DNA of 64,000 nucleotides, from NCBI GenBank assembly GCA_013391385.1, contig JACBFI010000003.1, forward strand, positions 62,001 through 126,000, written 5' to 3'. Shown here in pieces: positions 32,777-41,160 of this stretch; the first letter of the stretch is position 1, and each line of letters begins with the position of its first letter. The notes below the pieces were generated by a model. It was not told the origin of the DNA. It was given only the letters and a program-made list of their open reading frames with translations, and did no database searches. This DNA comes from Sediminibacterium sp. Gen4. GTDB lineage: Bacteria; Bacteroidota; Bacteroidia; Chitinophagales; Chitinophagaceae. A program made the position numbers and the translations under genes.

Positions 32777-33692
32777 ATTGACCTGAGGTTACCTGTAAGA
32801 AAAAGTCTTCTAGTGAATGTTTGGGCTGTAAGGATAAAACGGAGATATCCAAAGCTACCAACTCGCGATGTAAATTCGGAATATGGTCGCGATGAAGTTT
32901 AATCAATATCGTATTGGATCTTCTTGGCTGAAGTGCAGGTGACCATTTGCTTTGTAACAGTTTATGGTATGCAGATTCATTGTCTAATGTCTCCAATTCA
33001 ATCAAGGTTTGAGCGGGATCAAATAATTCTGCCGCTGAACCTTCTACCAGTTTTTTTCCTTTATCGATGATCAATACCCTTGTAGCAATTTGTTCGATCT
33101 CATTCAATAAATGTGAGGAGACAAGAATGGTTTTATTCAAATCTTTACTCAGGTGTCTGATCAGATTTCTGATATCTGCAATTCCTTGCGGATCCAGTCC
33201 GTTTGTAGGTTCATCGAGAATGATCAATTTGGGATTATGCACCAATGCAACTGCGATTCCCAATCTTTGTTTCATCCCCTGTGAGAATGTCTTCACGATG
33301 TCTTTTGCACGGGGTGCCAGACCCACCATCTCAAGTTGTTGCATCAGCTGTTGTTGTGTAGGTTTCAATCCACTTAATCGGGCAAACAGTTGAAGATTAT
33401 CAATAGCACTGAGGTATTTGTAAACATCCGGCTTTTCAATTACAGCCCCAATTTGTCGAAGAATTTCGGTTCGGTGTGAACGTAGAGAGAGACCAAATAA
33501 ATCAATGGATCCGGCTGTTGGTTCAATTAGTGTTAGCAACATTCGGATGGTTGTACTTTTCCCGGCTCCATTTTGACCCAAAAATCCATAAACATCCCCT
33601 TCCCGAACTGAAAAGGAAAGATTATCGACTGCTGTAAGGTTCTTGAAAGACTTGGTAAGACCTTTTACCTGTATAATTTCCTGCATTTCCAT
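32760..33692 (-). CDS. ABC transporter ATP-binding protein
   Basis: An ATPase subunit of about 310 residues. Walker A is GQNGAGKSTT (about 39-48), the Q-loop is near IGAVIEKPDVY, the signature is TFSQGMKQRLG (about 132-142), Walker B is LIILDEPTNGLDPQG (about 155-169) and the H-loop is SSHLL. The C-terminal 90 residues are a substrate-regulatory extension seen in CcmA/NatA-like proteins. The start could be the ATG at 33701 or 33692; the latter begins MEMQEIIQVKGLTKS. It works with the permease. Confidence 0.93.
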   Translation of the reverse strand: MEMQEIIQVKGLTKSFKNLTAVDNLSFSVREGDVYGFLGQNGAGKSTTIRMLLTLIEPTAGSIDLFGLSLRSHRTEILRQIGAVIEKPDVYKYLSAIDNLQLFARLSGLKPTQQQLMQQLEMVGLAPRAKDIVKTFSQGMKQRLGIAVALVHNPKLIILDEPTNGLDPQGIADIRNLIRHLSKDLNKTILVSSHLLNEIEQIATRVLIIDKGKKLVEGSAAELFDPAQTLIELETLDNESAYHKLLQSKWSPALQPRRSNTILIKLHRDHIPNLHRELVALDISVLSLQPKHSLEDFFLQVTSGQYANTH

Positions 33693-33726
33693 GTATAACA
33701 TCGAAGGTACGGAGTAAGTTCATAGA

Positions 33727-33780
33727 AGGTGAAAAGTGTCCTTAGGACTCCGTTGGAGAAATGTGAAAAATGAGAGAAAA
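33727..33780. repeat. AAGTG repeat with a copy of the 22-base motif
   Basis: GAAGGTGAAAAGT leads into GTCCnnAGGACTCCnnnGGAGA (33738-33759), then ATGTGAAAAATGAGAG. Confidence 0.75.
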
Positions 33781-33783
33781 GCG

Positions 33784-34077
33784 CTATTCTTTCCCCACTT
33801 GAAGGTATTGCTGTAGCGCCTGAACATAAGCTTCAAAAGCTTCTATGCCTTTAGGCGTAATTTTACAGGTGGTTTGAGGGTAATTGTCTTTGAATTGTTT
33901 GGTCACCTCTATATAACCTGCTTCTTTGAGCTTTTGCACCTGTACGCTCAGATTTCCGGCAGTCGCATTGGTCTTCTCACGGATAAAAGTAAATTCAGCT
34001 TCTTTCACGCCAATGAGCAAACTCACGACTGCCAGTCGCAATTGAGAATGTAATATGGGATCGAGCTCTTTAAACAT
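33784..34077 (-). CDS. Winged-helix transcriptional regulator
   Basis: A 97-residue single-domain regulator. Helix-turn-helix: FTFIREKTNATAGNLSVQVQ (about 29-48), then KLKEAGYIEVTKQFKDNYPQ with the wing CKITPKGIEAFEAY. It resembles the small MarR/PadR-type transcriptional regulators common in Bacteroidota. It overlaps the upstream membrane protein gene by 8 bases and probably controls that operon, and perhaps the ABC genes beyond the 92-base gap. Confidence 0.85.
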   Translation of the reverse strand: MFKELDPILHSQLRLAVVSLLIGVKEAEFTFIREKTNATAGNLSVQVQKLKEAGYIEVTKQFKDNYPQTTCKITPKGIEAFEAYVQALQQYLQVGKE

Positions 34078-34756
34078 TCGCTTGCTGTTGGGCTAGATAT
34101 TTTCTTCTTAAAATTACTCCCGGAATAAACCAGCAAATCAATGCTGCTGCTCCTCCCAATAAAAAGTCATATTCAGTAATGGTAAAACAAGACCAAATGA
34201 ATAAACCATATGTAATCAATGCCCCATACAACATAGGTTTGAATTTTTTTACCATGCCGGTTACCAATGTTGGAAGTGCATAAATGAGTATGAATAAAGA
34301 GTAGATACTGGGTGTAAATGTATGGATTGGCTCATCGGGCTTTGTATTATCCAGATAATGTTTGGTCAGTTGCCATCCTTCTAGTTGAATGAATTTATCT
34401 GTAACATCAGGAACTATCATCTGGTAGGCATTCAAACCAAAAATTGTGATGCCGAATACTAGCCAAATAGCGTTCAAAGCATCGTCCTCATACTTTTTTA
34501 CTTTATTCGATTTCTTTTCCTGAATGGAAATAATGATTTGAGGAATAATGGCTCCTAATACCAGTAACCAAATATCAAAACCAATGTAGAAATCATAGGT
34601 ACGCTGAAAATACGTCACTACTGATGCAATGGTAACGACTGTTCCCCACAACAGAGAACCAATACCGGTTTCATGATAGCTGCCTTTGGCCTTTTGGATC
34701 ATATTCCTGATCAGGTCAAGACTCTCCTGTTCGGTCATTTTTTTTTCGTCTGCCAT
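34070..34756 (-). CDS. Membrane protein of unknown function (paralogue of the upstream gene)
   Basis: A 228-residue protein. The N-terminal motif KKMTEQESLDLIRNMIQKAK (about 5-24) closely resembles FSPEESLQLIQTMIRKTKDS of the next gene, so the two are paralogues. Five or six membrane segments follow. It may be a small membrane sensor under the winged-helix regulator, a common pairing in Bacteroidota, but the role is unknown. Confidence 0.7.
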   Translation of the reverse strand: MADEKKMTEQESLDLIRNMIQKAKGSYHETGIGSLLWGTVVTIASVVTYFQRTYDFYIGFDIWLLVLGAIIPQIIISIQEKKSNKVKKYEDDALNAIWLVFGITIFGLNAYQMIVPDVTDKFIQLEGWQLTKHYLDNTKPDEPIHTFTPSIYSLFILIYALPTLVTGMVKKFKPMLYGALITYGLFIWSCFTITEYDFLLGGAAALICWFIPGVILRRKYLAQQQANV

Positions 34757-34759
34757 GGA

Positions 34760-35371
34760 TTAATTCTTTTTAGTGTTGTATCGTATGCGTAATAAATGTC
34801 CGGGTATGATATAACTGATCAAAATAGCCAACGCACCCATGAGTAACTGACCCGCGAAATTAAACTTTATAGAAACAGCAGCGATGATAAAATTTAATAG
34901 ACCCCCTATAATCAGTGGTTTGAACCGAATTAAACTACCGCTCACAAAAGTTCCTATTGCATACATTAAGATGTAATAGGTAAAAGCTGTTCTCCAAGCT
35001 TCTGATACCACATTTACAACTACCATCACAAAAAAGGATATTCCAATCGCAATCCATAAATAACTTAGTGCCTCTTCGATATATGTGGTTGATTTTTGTC
35101 TGCGTGCCTGTCTGGAACTATAGATAGCAGTAATAATACCTCCAATTGGCATCGCGCCCCACACAAAACTATGATGAGGATATCTGTAGTATACCATGAG
35201 TACATACTCAACCAAGCAACAAACAAATACCAACCATCCCCAGAACAAAAGATAAAAACTATCTACCGCAACCGAATCTTTTGTTTTTCGAATCATGGTT
35301 TGGATAAGTTGCAGGCTCTCTTCAGGAGAGAACGACTTATCCTGATCGTTTTGGTAATCAATGTTTGACAT
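34760..35371 (-). CDS. Membrane protein of unknown function (paralogue of the downstream gene)
   Basis: A 203-residue protein with the shared motif SPEESLQLIQTMIRKTKDSV (about 15-34) and about six membrane segments (SFYLLFWGWLVFVCCLVEYV and later helices). It lies 3 bases before its paralogue and overlaps the preceding gene by 14 bases. The function is unknown. Confidence 0.7.
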   Translation of the reverse strand: MSNIDYQNDQDKSFSPEESLQLIQTMIRKTKDSVAVDSFYLLFWGWLVFVCCLVEYVLMVYYRYPHHSFVWGAMPIGGIITAIYSSRQARRQKSTTYIEEALSYLWIAIGISFFVMVVVNVVSEAWRTAFTYYILMYAIGTFVSGSLIRFKPLIIGGLLNFIIAAVSIKFNFAGQLLMGALAILISYIIPGHLLRIRYNTKKN

Positions 35372-36035
35372 AAGTATTGTTTTTGGGTCTTGTATATTTT
35401 CTTAGAAATATCGTAATAAAGATACTACCGATAACAGAAGGGAGTAGCCATAATATCCACTGCATATCAATTTGTACATTCACTACTAGAAAAGCAGTAT
35501 AAGATGCGATCATGGCACCCATCATTCTTACAATATGATTATACATCCAAGATTGTTTAACTGTGCTGTTACCCGTCAAAAGTCTGATATCCAAAAGAAC
35601 ATAACTCATACAAATCAATCCAAATACACCTGGAACAATGCTGAATGTATTTCCGTGCAAAAGACCTTTGACCGACTGAATCAATAAAAAAACAGCAAAT
35701 AAAAATCCAAATAGAGTGACCGAATAATCTATGGTTGAAAAACCTTGTTCTTGTTGCTTGGATTTTCGTTTCACTAATACAATTCGATAGCCACTTACAA
35801 TCATATACAGTGTAAAACCACCTACTGCAAAAAGGAAAAGGCTTTCATGTCCGGGAACCCAGCTCAAAATCAATGCACTGAATGATGCGATGAACATTCC
35901 CCAGAAAAATATTTTGCCTGATAATAAATGAGGTTTAGAACCCTTTTTTACTAATGCGGCAATAGTGCCGGTAATTAATCCGGCACTACCTCCCAAAATA
36001 TGGAGTATCAATAAAGGTGTGAATAGTTGCTCCAT
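35358..36035 (-). CDS. Polytopic membrane protein, unknown function
   Basis: A 225-residue protein with seven predicted membrane segments; the first (LLILHILGGSAGLITGTIAA) contains a histidine. The arrangement, including LSGKIFFWGMFIASFSALIL, recalls DUF2306-type small membrane proteins. It is the first gene of the operon that ends with the winged-helix regulator. Confidence 0.65.
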   Translation of the reverse strand: MEQLFTPLLILHILGGSAGLITGTIAALVKKGSKPHLLSGKIFFWGMFIASFSALILSWVPGHESLFLFAVGGFTLYMIVSGYRIVLVKRKSKQQEQGFSTIDYSVTLFGFLFAVFLLIQSVKGLLHGNTFSIVPGVFGLICMSYVLLDIRLLTGNSTVKQSWMYNHIVRMMGAMIASYTAFLVVNVQIDMQWILWLLPSVIGSIFITIFLRKYTRPKNNTYVKH

Positions 36036-36086
36036 CTTTTAAAGTTATTGGATCACCATTTTGTTTTGTGTGTATTCGTCAGAAAA

Positions 36087-36713
36087 TTACTGACATGCAG
36101 CTAACAATTTAGCTGCCTGATCCTTTCCCCAATTCGGATGCATGGCAGATTGAGGCTTATAGGTTTCAAATAATTGAATAGATTTCTCAAATAATTTTTT
36201 AGCCACTGCTTTACCACCACCAAATGCCTCCGGTGTATACATTAAAGTTTGTCCGTCCAATAAATAGATACGTGGATTGTTCGCATCTATTTTTTTGGCT
36301 TCTGCTAAAGCATTGGATGCCTCTGTACCATACGTCTGCCAACGCGCCATAGGATCAACATTCATTTGTTGAATGGCAATCATTTGACGCATGCAATAGG
36401 TATCTGCATTTCTTTCCAATGCTTCTGCTTTACTTAACAGGTCTTTACTTTTTTCTGCTACTTTATCTTTATCAGCTTTGGGATTCATCCAACCTGTTAG
36501 ATGATTGGCATAAGCCGCATAATAATAAGGCAGCCATTTGTCTTTTTCTGCATCAGCAATGCGTTCAAAAAATGCAGAAGCTGCAGCCATATCTTCTGCT
36601 GTCTTAGCAGCTCCGAATTGTTCTAATCCTTTTTGCATTCCAGCTTCATATCTGGTTTGTGCAGTCAGTTGTCCTGCAATAAACATGGACAAAATGATGA
36701 TGATTTGTTTCAT
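36087..36713 (-). CDS. Secreted helical-repeat protein
   Basis: A 208-residue protein with a signal peptide (1-19, MKQIIIILSMFIAGQLTAQT) and a mature part of helical pairs resembling tetratricopeptide repeats (MQKGLEQFGAAKTAEDMAAA; ANHLTGWMNPKADKDKVAEK; EASNALAEAKKIDANNPRIY). It is probably a periplasmic scaffold. It is close to, but not clearly co-transcribed with, the 2TM-domain gene downstream, since a repeat separates them. Confidence 0.75.
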   Translation of the reverse strand: MKQIIIILSMFIAGQLTAQTRYEAGMQKGLEQFGAAKTAEDMAAASAFFERIADAEKDKWLPYYYAAYANHLTGWMNPKADKDKVAEKSKDLLSKAEALERNADTYCMRQMIAIQQMNVDPMARWQTYGTEASNALAEAKKIDANNPRIYLLDGQTLMYTPEAFGGGKAVAKKLFEKSIQLFETYKPQSAMHPNWGKDQAAKLLAACQ

Positions 36714-36738
36714 GGTTTAAAGTTTGATTTTTAGATCC

Positions 36739-36855
36739 CTGTCTGCCGACAGGCAGGTGTGATTTCTTGTCCGAAGGACTCCTTCGGAGATTTTATTTTT
36801 TGACTTTCGACTTTTGACTTTTCACTTGAAGCCAGCAGCCTGCAGCCTGTAGCTC
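36739..36855. repeat. Composite repeat cluster: several families in one gap
   Basis: It contains CTGTCTGCCGACAGGCAGG (36739-36757, an internal palindrome), a copy of GTCCnnAGGACTCCnnnGGAGA (36769-36790), TGACTTTCGACTTTTGAC and then AGCAGCCTGCAGCCTGTAGC (about 36835-36853), the vocabulary also found inside leuS. Confidence 0.75.
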
Positions 36856-37123
36856 ATTTTTCTTTCTCCTTCAACTTCTCATACTCCTCCGCAGCAGATA
36901 AAAATTTCGTGCCGTGATAGGCGTGGAAGTATTGAAAAGCCAATCCAACACCCCATCCTAACATCACCCAGATGGGCCAGAAGTAGGAGTCGATTCCGGA
37001 TGTAAAAAACCAGACCCCTATTAAAAAAGCATTTACAATTAGGTAGCTGAAAAGGCTCCATTTAAATCCTACTCTGGCTTTTGCCATCTGCCAAAGTTGT
37101 TCATCGCGTTGTTCGTTGTTCAT
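36854..37123 (-). CDS. 2TM-domain protein
   Basis: An 89-residue protein with two membrane segments (about 21-40 and 45-62) and a helical tail ending AEEYEKLKEKEK. It fits the small 2TM family, which in Bacteroidota often neighbours LytTR or ABC genes. FKWSLFSYLIVNAFLIGVWF and WPIWVMLGWGVGLAFQYFHA are typical. Role unknown. Confidence 0.85.
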   Translation of the reverse strand: MNNEQRDEQLWQMAKARVGFKWSLFSYLIVNAFLIGVWFFTSGIDSYFWPIWVMLGWGVGLAFQYFHAYHGTKFLSAAEEYEKLKEKEK

Positions 37124-37129
37124 TTTGTT

Positions 37130-37280
37130 AAGTTTGATTTTTAGATCTGCGATTTCTTGATCTTTGATTTTTTGATTTATGATTACTTGTCCGAAGGACT
37201 CCTTCGGAGATCTTTTTTTGACTTTTCACTTTTGACTTTTCACTTTTTCTTGTGGCTTGTAGCCTGAAACTTGTAGCCTA
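37130..37280. repeat. Composite repeat cluster reaching the TonB receptor stop codon
   Basis: GATTTTTAGATCTGCGATTT and related words (37137-37182), a copy of the 22-base motif (37189-37210), TGACTTTTCACTTTTGAC, and CTTGTGGCTTGTAGCCTG (37250-37268). The receptor gene stop (37278-37280) lies in the same run. Confidence 0.75.
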
Positions 37281-39485
37281 TAAATTATTATTTATTGCAT
37301 CCTGCCTTCTATCCACTCCCCAACTCAGGAATACCCCTAAGAAAAAGAATTGCGGTGCCGGTGGAGTGATGGCTTCTTTTCTTTGTCCATTATTCGAGTA
37401 ATTGTATCCGAATATTTGTTTACTATTTAAGACATTGGTAACTGAACCTACAAATACCGCATATGCTTTTCCCATTGAAGTGAGGTAATTGAAACTAAAA
37501 CCCAGATTATGATAATCGATCGTTTTTCCTTGATCTGCAATGGTGAATTGAGAACCATTTTGAACCAAGTTATAATATGGACGACCAGTTGCATAGGAAT
37601 AGGTAAAGTTGAAGCCCGTGTTGATCTTGCTGATAAAACGTTTCATTACAAAAGAGGCAGTATGATTGGCTGCGAATGTGGGTTGTAGTTGTTTGGAATA
37701 ATTGAGGAAATCACGTTTGGTATCGAGATAAGAATAACTGATCCAGTAATCCAATCCTTTGATTGTTTTTTTATCTCTCCAAAATAACTCAACCCCCTTG
37801 GCATCACCGGCCCCTGCATTATTTAAAACCGGATGTGTTTTTACCAATCCATCATATTTTTTATAGAATGCCTCTACACGAAAGGTTTGTAAAGCTGTAT
37901 TCTTGATGTAGTTGGCAATAAAATGGGTAGCTTTTGAGTAACCAAAATTCGTAGTAGTATAGAGATAATTATTTTCGGGCTTTTGATAGAACTCACCATA
38001 AGCAATACTCATTTGTGCTCCTTTTCCTGTTTTATAGGCGAGCGATAAACGAGGAGCGATATTGGCTTTGTTGATCAGAGATGAGTGTTCAAAACGAACC
38101 CCTACCTTGGCAGCTAAATCATTGGTGATATACAGATCCGCTTCTGTAAACAATGCTTTGAAATGATCGGGCAATGTTGCTTTTTGATTGTTGAATGTAC
38201 TGCTGTTATAGAAATACATGTATTCACCACCTGTTCTCAATACACTGATTCCACTCAATCGTTTATCAAACACCGCTTTGATTTGTGAAAGATCTGAGCG
38301 CGTTTTAATGGTAAAATTATTGTTATCAATCCATGGCTGTCCGGTTGTGATTTTTTGGTTTTGCTGATTCTGAATCTGCTGATCAATATCATTATAATCG
38401 GTGCTATAACCCAACCCTAGATTCATTTTCCAGCCATTTCCCAAATTCTCTCTCCAACTTAAATTGTTGTATACATTGATATTATTGAGACCGAAGGCAT
38501 TCTTCAAGTTAGGGTCATCAATGTTTGCTCTGCGTAAACCTAAATCGCTTGCTCCAAAAGTTCCATAGTATTTGAGCATACCACCGTTTTTGGTTTTCAT
38601 ACGGAAGTTGAGATCAGCGGTATGAAATTCCGGCATACGGAAATAGTCAGGTTTTTGTTTGACGATGCTGAAGTAAGGAAGCAAGTTGGTATAACCATAG
38701 TTACCACCCCAGGAAGATTTTTTATTTTTTGCTACTTTCTGTAAACCTGCACCCAAAAAAACCGATGAGATAGAGGCAGATACTTCTGATCGATCAGGAA
38801 TATCAATACTTTCCATGATCAATGCCGAAGACAATGCTTGTCCATACAATGCAGAATAACCCCCTGTGCTGAATACAGTGCCTTTGAACAAAGCAGGGGC
38901 AAAACGTCCGCGCGATGCAATATCAGGTACACTGGCAAAAAATGGATTGTTTACCAAAGTCCCATCAATAAATTGTTTGGCTTCATAACCGGCGCCGCCT
39001 CGTACAAATAATCCTTCCTGTTCTCCTACTTGCTGTGCACCAGGTAATGTTTTTACCACAGCAGAAATATCTGCGTTCGCCCCACCAGTGGTATATACAT
39101 CTAAAGAACTTAAAACTGTTGCTGCTCTTTTCTTATCACCTGCTTCAAAACTTCCTGCGGTAACAGTTACAGCTTTCAATTCGCTGATTTCTTCTTTCAA
39201 AATAAAATCAATATGAATAGGAAGAGAATCGATGTTTACTTCTTGCTCTACTGTTTTATTGCCGATGCTACTGGCAACAATGAATTGTTTGCCCTTCTCG
39301 TAGGTTTTGAAAGAAAAGCTACCGGTAGAATCTGAAACCGTTCCATCATAAGAACCTTTGACAACAATATTGGCTCCCGCCAGAATACGACCCTTTTGAT
39401 CTTTCACAGAACCTGTCACCTTGATCTGTGCCTGAACCCCGCTGATTAACAGTGTTACGATCAAACTTATCATCCATTTTTTCAT
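37278..39485 (-). CDS. TonB-dependent outer-membrane receptor with carboxypeptidase-like domain
   Basis: A 735-residue receptor. Signal peptide 1-19 (MKKWMISLIVTLLISGVQAQ), carboxypeptidase-regulatory-like domain about 22-100 (GSVKDQKGRILAGANIVVKG), plug about 120-230 (LPGAQQVGEQEGLFVRGGAG) and then a 22-stranded barrel to the aromatic C-terminus. It imports an unknown siderophore, sugar or other ligand. No SusD-like gene lies next to it, so a sugar-uptake pair is unlikely. It is transcribed alone. Confidence 0.92.
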   Translation of the reverse strand: MKKWMISLIVTLLISGVQAQIKVTGSVKDQKGRILAGANIVVKGSYDGTVSDSTGSFSFKTYEKGKQFIVASSIGNKTVEQEVNIDSLPIHIDFILKEEISELKAVTVTAGSFEAGDKKRAATVLSSLDVYTTGGANADISAVVKTLPGAQQVGEQEGLFVRGGAGYEAKQFIDGTLVNNPFFASVPDIASRGRFAPALFKGTVFSTGGYSALYGQALSSALIMESIDIPDRSEVSASISSVFLGAGLQKVAKNKKSSWGGNYGYTNLLPYFSIVKQKPDYFRMPEFHTADLNFRMKTKNGGMLKYYGTFGASDLGLRRANIDDPNLKNAFGLNNINVYNNLSWRENLGNGWKMNLGLGYSTDYNDIDQQIQNQQNQKITTGQPWIDNNNFTIKTRSDLSQIKAVFDKRLSGISVLRTGGEYMYFYNSSTFNNQKATLPDHFKALFTEADLYITNDLAAKVGVRFEHSSLINKANIAPRLSLAYKTGKGAQMSIAYGEFYQKPENNYLYTTTNFGYSKATHFIANYIKNTALQTFRVEAFYKKYDGLVKTHPVLNNAGAGDAKGVELFWRDKKTIKGLDYWISYSYLDTKRDFLNYSKQLQPTFAANHTASFVMKRFISKINTGFNFTYSYATGRPYYNLVQNGSQFTIADQGKTIDYHNLGFSFNYLTSMGKAYAVFVGSVTNVLNSKQIFGYNYSNNGQRKEAITPPAPQFFFLGVFLSWGVDRRQDAINNNL

Positions 39486-39594
39486 TACTCAGTTATTTTG
39501 ACAGGACAAACATAGAATAGTTTATTTTATAAACCAAATTATATTTAAAACTTTTTTATGATTAGCGTATTATTTCCTAAGTCATTGTATTTCA

Positions 39595-39626
39595 ACAAAA
39601 AAGGAATTACAAGATTGTAATTCCTT
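39595..39626 (-). terminator. Terminator of the Crp-YciI-DoxX unit
   Basis: AAGGAATTACAA (39601-39612) pairs with TTGTAATTCCTT (39615-39626), and a T run (the AAAAAA on the plus strand) follows on the minus strand. Confidence 0.75.
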
Positions 39627-39653
39627 CCGCAACATTTCCAGTATTTTAAATAA

Positions 39654-40022
39654 TCAAGCAATAAATCGATCCTTTGCAAATGCCTTTGCATACATCAACA
39701 AAGCGCCAATGACCATGATATTCCTAAAAATATTCAACATATCATTACTGCTTTCTGCAGCCCTGGGAATATGAATCAGAAAGATCATCAGTAATACATA
39801 CAGAGCCATTAGTAAAGAAGCCAACTGGTCGTATTTACCGATCAAACAACTCAATATAAAAGCAGTAATCAGCACGCCGGTTGCATAATTTAAAAAAAGT
39901 CTTCCCGGAAAAAAAGAGGGTATCATATCAGCACCCACTTGTGGTAATCCGAAATGAAGTCCGGTATATAACAGGAAGGACAGAACAAACAGCCATTTAC
40001 CTGTTGCCAATACTTTTTGCAT
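39654..40022 (-). CDS. DoxX-like four-helix membrane protein
   Basis: A 122-residue protein with four membrane segments (about 7-26, 43-63, 70-88, 98-115), a DoxX-type layout: GKWLFVLSFLLYTGLHFGLP and then FRNIMVIGALLMYAKAFAKD. These proteins are linked to thiol or redox stress in other bacteria. It is last in a unit with YciI-like and Crp-like genes. Confidence 0.7.
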   Translation of the reverse strand: MQKVLATGKWLFVLSFLLYTGLHFGLPQVGADMIPSFFPGRLFLNYATGVLITAFILSCLIGKYDQLASLLMALYVLLMIFLIHIPRAAESSNDMLNIFRNIMVIGALLMYAKAFAKDRFIA

Positions 40023-40041
40023 ATGATGTGTATTTAGAGGT

Positions 40042-40389
40042 TTATATTTCGAATGGCATGATTGGGCGAATTTCTACTGATCCTTTTTCATATTTCAGAA
40101 TCGGACAGCTTTTTGACCAGTCTGTTACTTCCGCTATACTTTCTGCCTTACAGATCAGATAGCCCGTTAATAAAATCTGTTGCTGAATAAAAGGGCCATT
40201 TTGTACCCCTTTCTGATCAACAATGGTTCCATCGAATTCAATCGGCTTACTCGATACCAGTTTTCCCTGCATCGCAATATTGCCGATCCATTGCTGCCAC
40301 TTGGGCATGTCTTCGAGCATATCTTCCGGTGAATTGATATACTGTCCGTTTCCGGATTGATTGTAGAACAATAACAGATACTCTTTCAT
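40042..40389 (-). CDS. YciI-like (YCII-related) domain protein
   Basis: A 115-residue dimeric alpha-beta barrel-type protein: MKEYLLLFYNQSGNG (about 1-15), then MPKWQQWIGNIAMQGKLVSS and the conserved IRPIMPFEI end. The YCII family lacks a general function, and related anti-sigma-linked proteins are common in soil bacteria. It lies 19 bases upstream of the DoxX-like gene. Confidence 0.85.
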   Translation of the reverse strand: MKEYLLLFYNQSGNGQYINSPEDMLEDMPKWQQWIGNIAMQGKLVSSKPIEFDGTIVDQKGVQNGPFIQQQILLTGYLICKAESIAEVTDWSKSCPILKYEKGSVEIRPIMPFEI

Positions 40390-40471
40390 AATAATGATGA
40401 TTTAGGTTTAAAAATGATCATCACAAAAATGAAAAAGCTAACATGGATGGCTCTTGATAAATGTCAAGATT

Positions 40472-41041
40472 TTACAACTTCCCTTTTAATCGGGTATACG
40501 TTTCAGGAGAGATGCCAAGATAAGACGCGATCATTTTACTGGATAAGCGAGTGAAAAGTTTAGGCTGATGATCCATCATCCAACGCAACCGTTCCAATGC
40601 ATCCATCGATACAAAACTATTGATACGATATACTGAGTTAGCATAAGAAAGCTCGAGTATTTGTCTATACATTTTTTCAAATTGAGGAAACCTTGCAGAT
40701 AAATCCATAAAATGCTCTCGACTGATATGTAACACCTGCGAAGGTTCGGCTGCACGAAAAAATTCCTTGGAGGGTATTTGTTGCAAAAAACTATTGATCT
40801 CCATCAACCAGTGTTCTTCTAGAATAAAATCTCTTGTTGTTTCATTACCAACCGCATCGATGGTGAATACTTGAATAACTCCATTTACAATAAAGTAACA
40901 AGACCTACATAGTTCTCCTTCTCTTAACAAGTAATCATTTCTTTTCAACTCCAATGGCTGGAAATAAGAGATCACTTCTTCCAATCCCGCTGTATCGGTA
41001 CCAAGTTTCGCTCTGATATGTTGTTCTAATACCTGATGCAT
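40472..41041 (-). CDS. Crp/Fnr family transcriptional regulator
   Basis: A 189-residue regulator. Cyclic-nucleotide-binding fold about 20-115 (LLREGELCRSCYFIVNGVIQ, FTIDAVGNETTRDFILEEHW) and a helix-turn-helix near the C-terminus (about 160-189, MIASYLGISPETYTRLKGKL). There is no FeS cysteine pattern or typical cAMP-binding arginine/serine pair, so the ligand is unknown. It is first in a unit with YciI- and DoxX-like genes and probably controls them. Confidence 0.88.
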   Translation of the reverse strand: MHQVLEQHIRAKLGTDTAGLEEVISYFQPLELKRNDYLLREGELCRSCYFIVNGVIQVFTIDAVGNETTRDFILEEHWLMEINSFLQQIPSKEFFRAAEPSQVLHISREHFMDLSARFPQFEKMYRQILELSYANSVYRINSFVSMDALERLRWMMDHQPKLFTRLSSKMIASYLGISPETYTRLKGKL

Positions 41042-41110
41042 ATGTTTATTGATTGAAAGATGCGTAATGAAAGTTACCTAATAATACAGGATGCTGTCAA
41101 TCCAATGAAC

Positions 41111-41140
41111 AAAAAAGCCCCGAAATAGTTTCGGGGCTTT
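41111..41140 (-). terminator. Terminator after atpA
   Basis: AAGCCCCGAAA (41115-41125) pairs with TTTCGGGGCTT (41129-41139); six A on the plus strand give the T run for the minus strand. It ends the ATP synthase transcript without atpG. Confidence 0.88.
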
Positions 41141-41160
41141 GTATAACAGTTTAGGACTGA

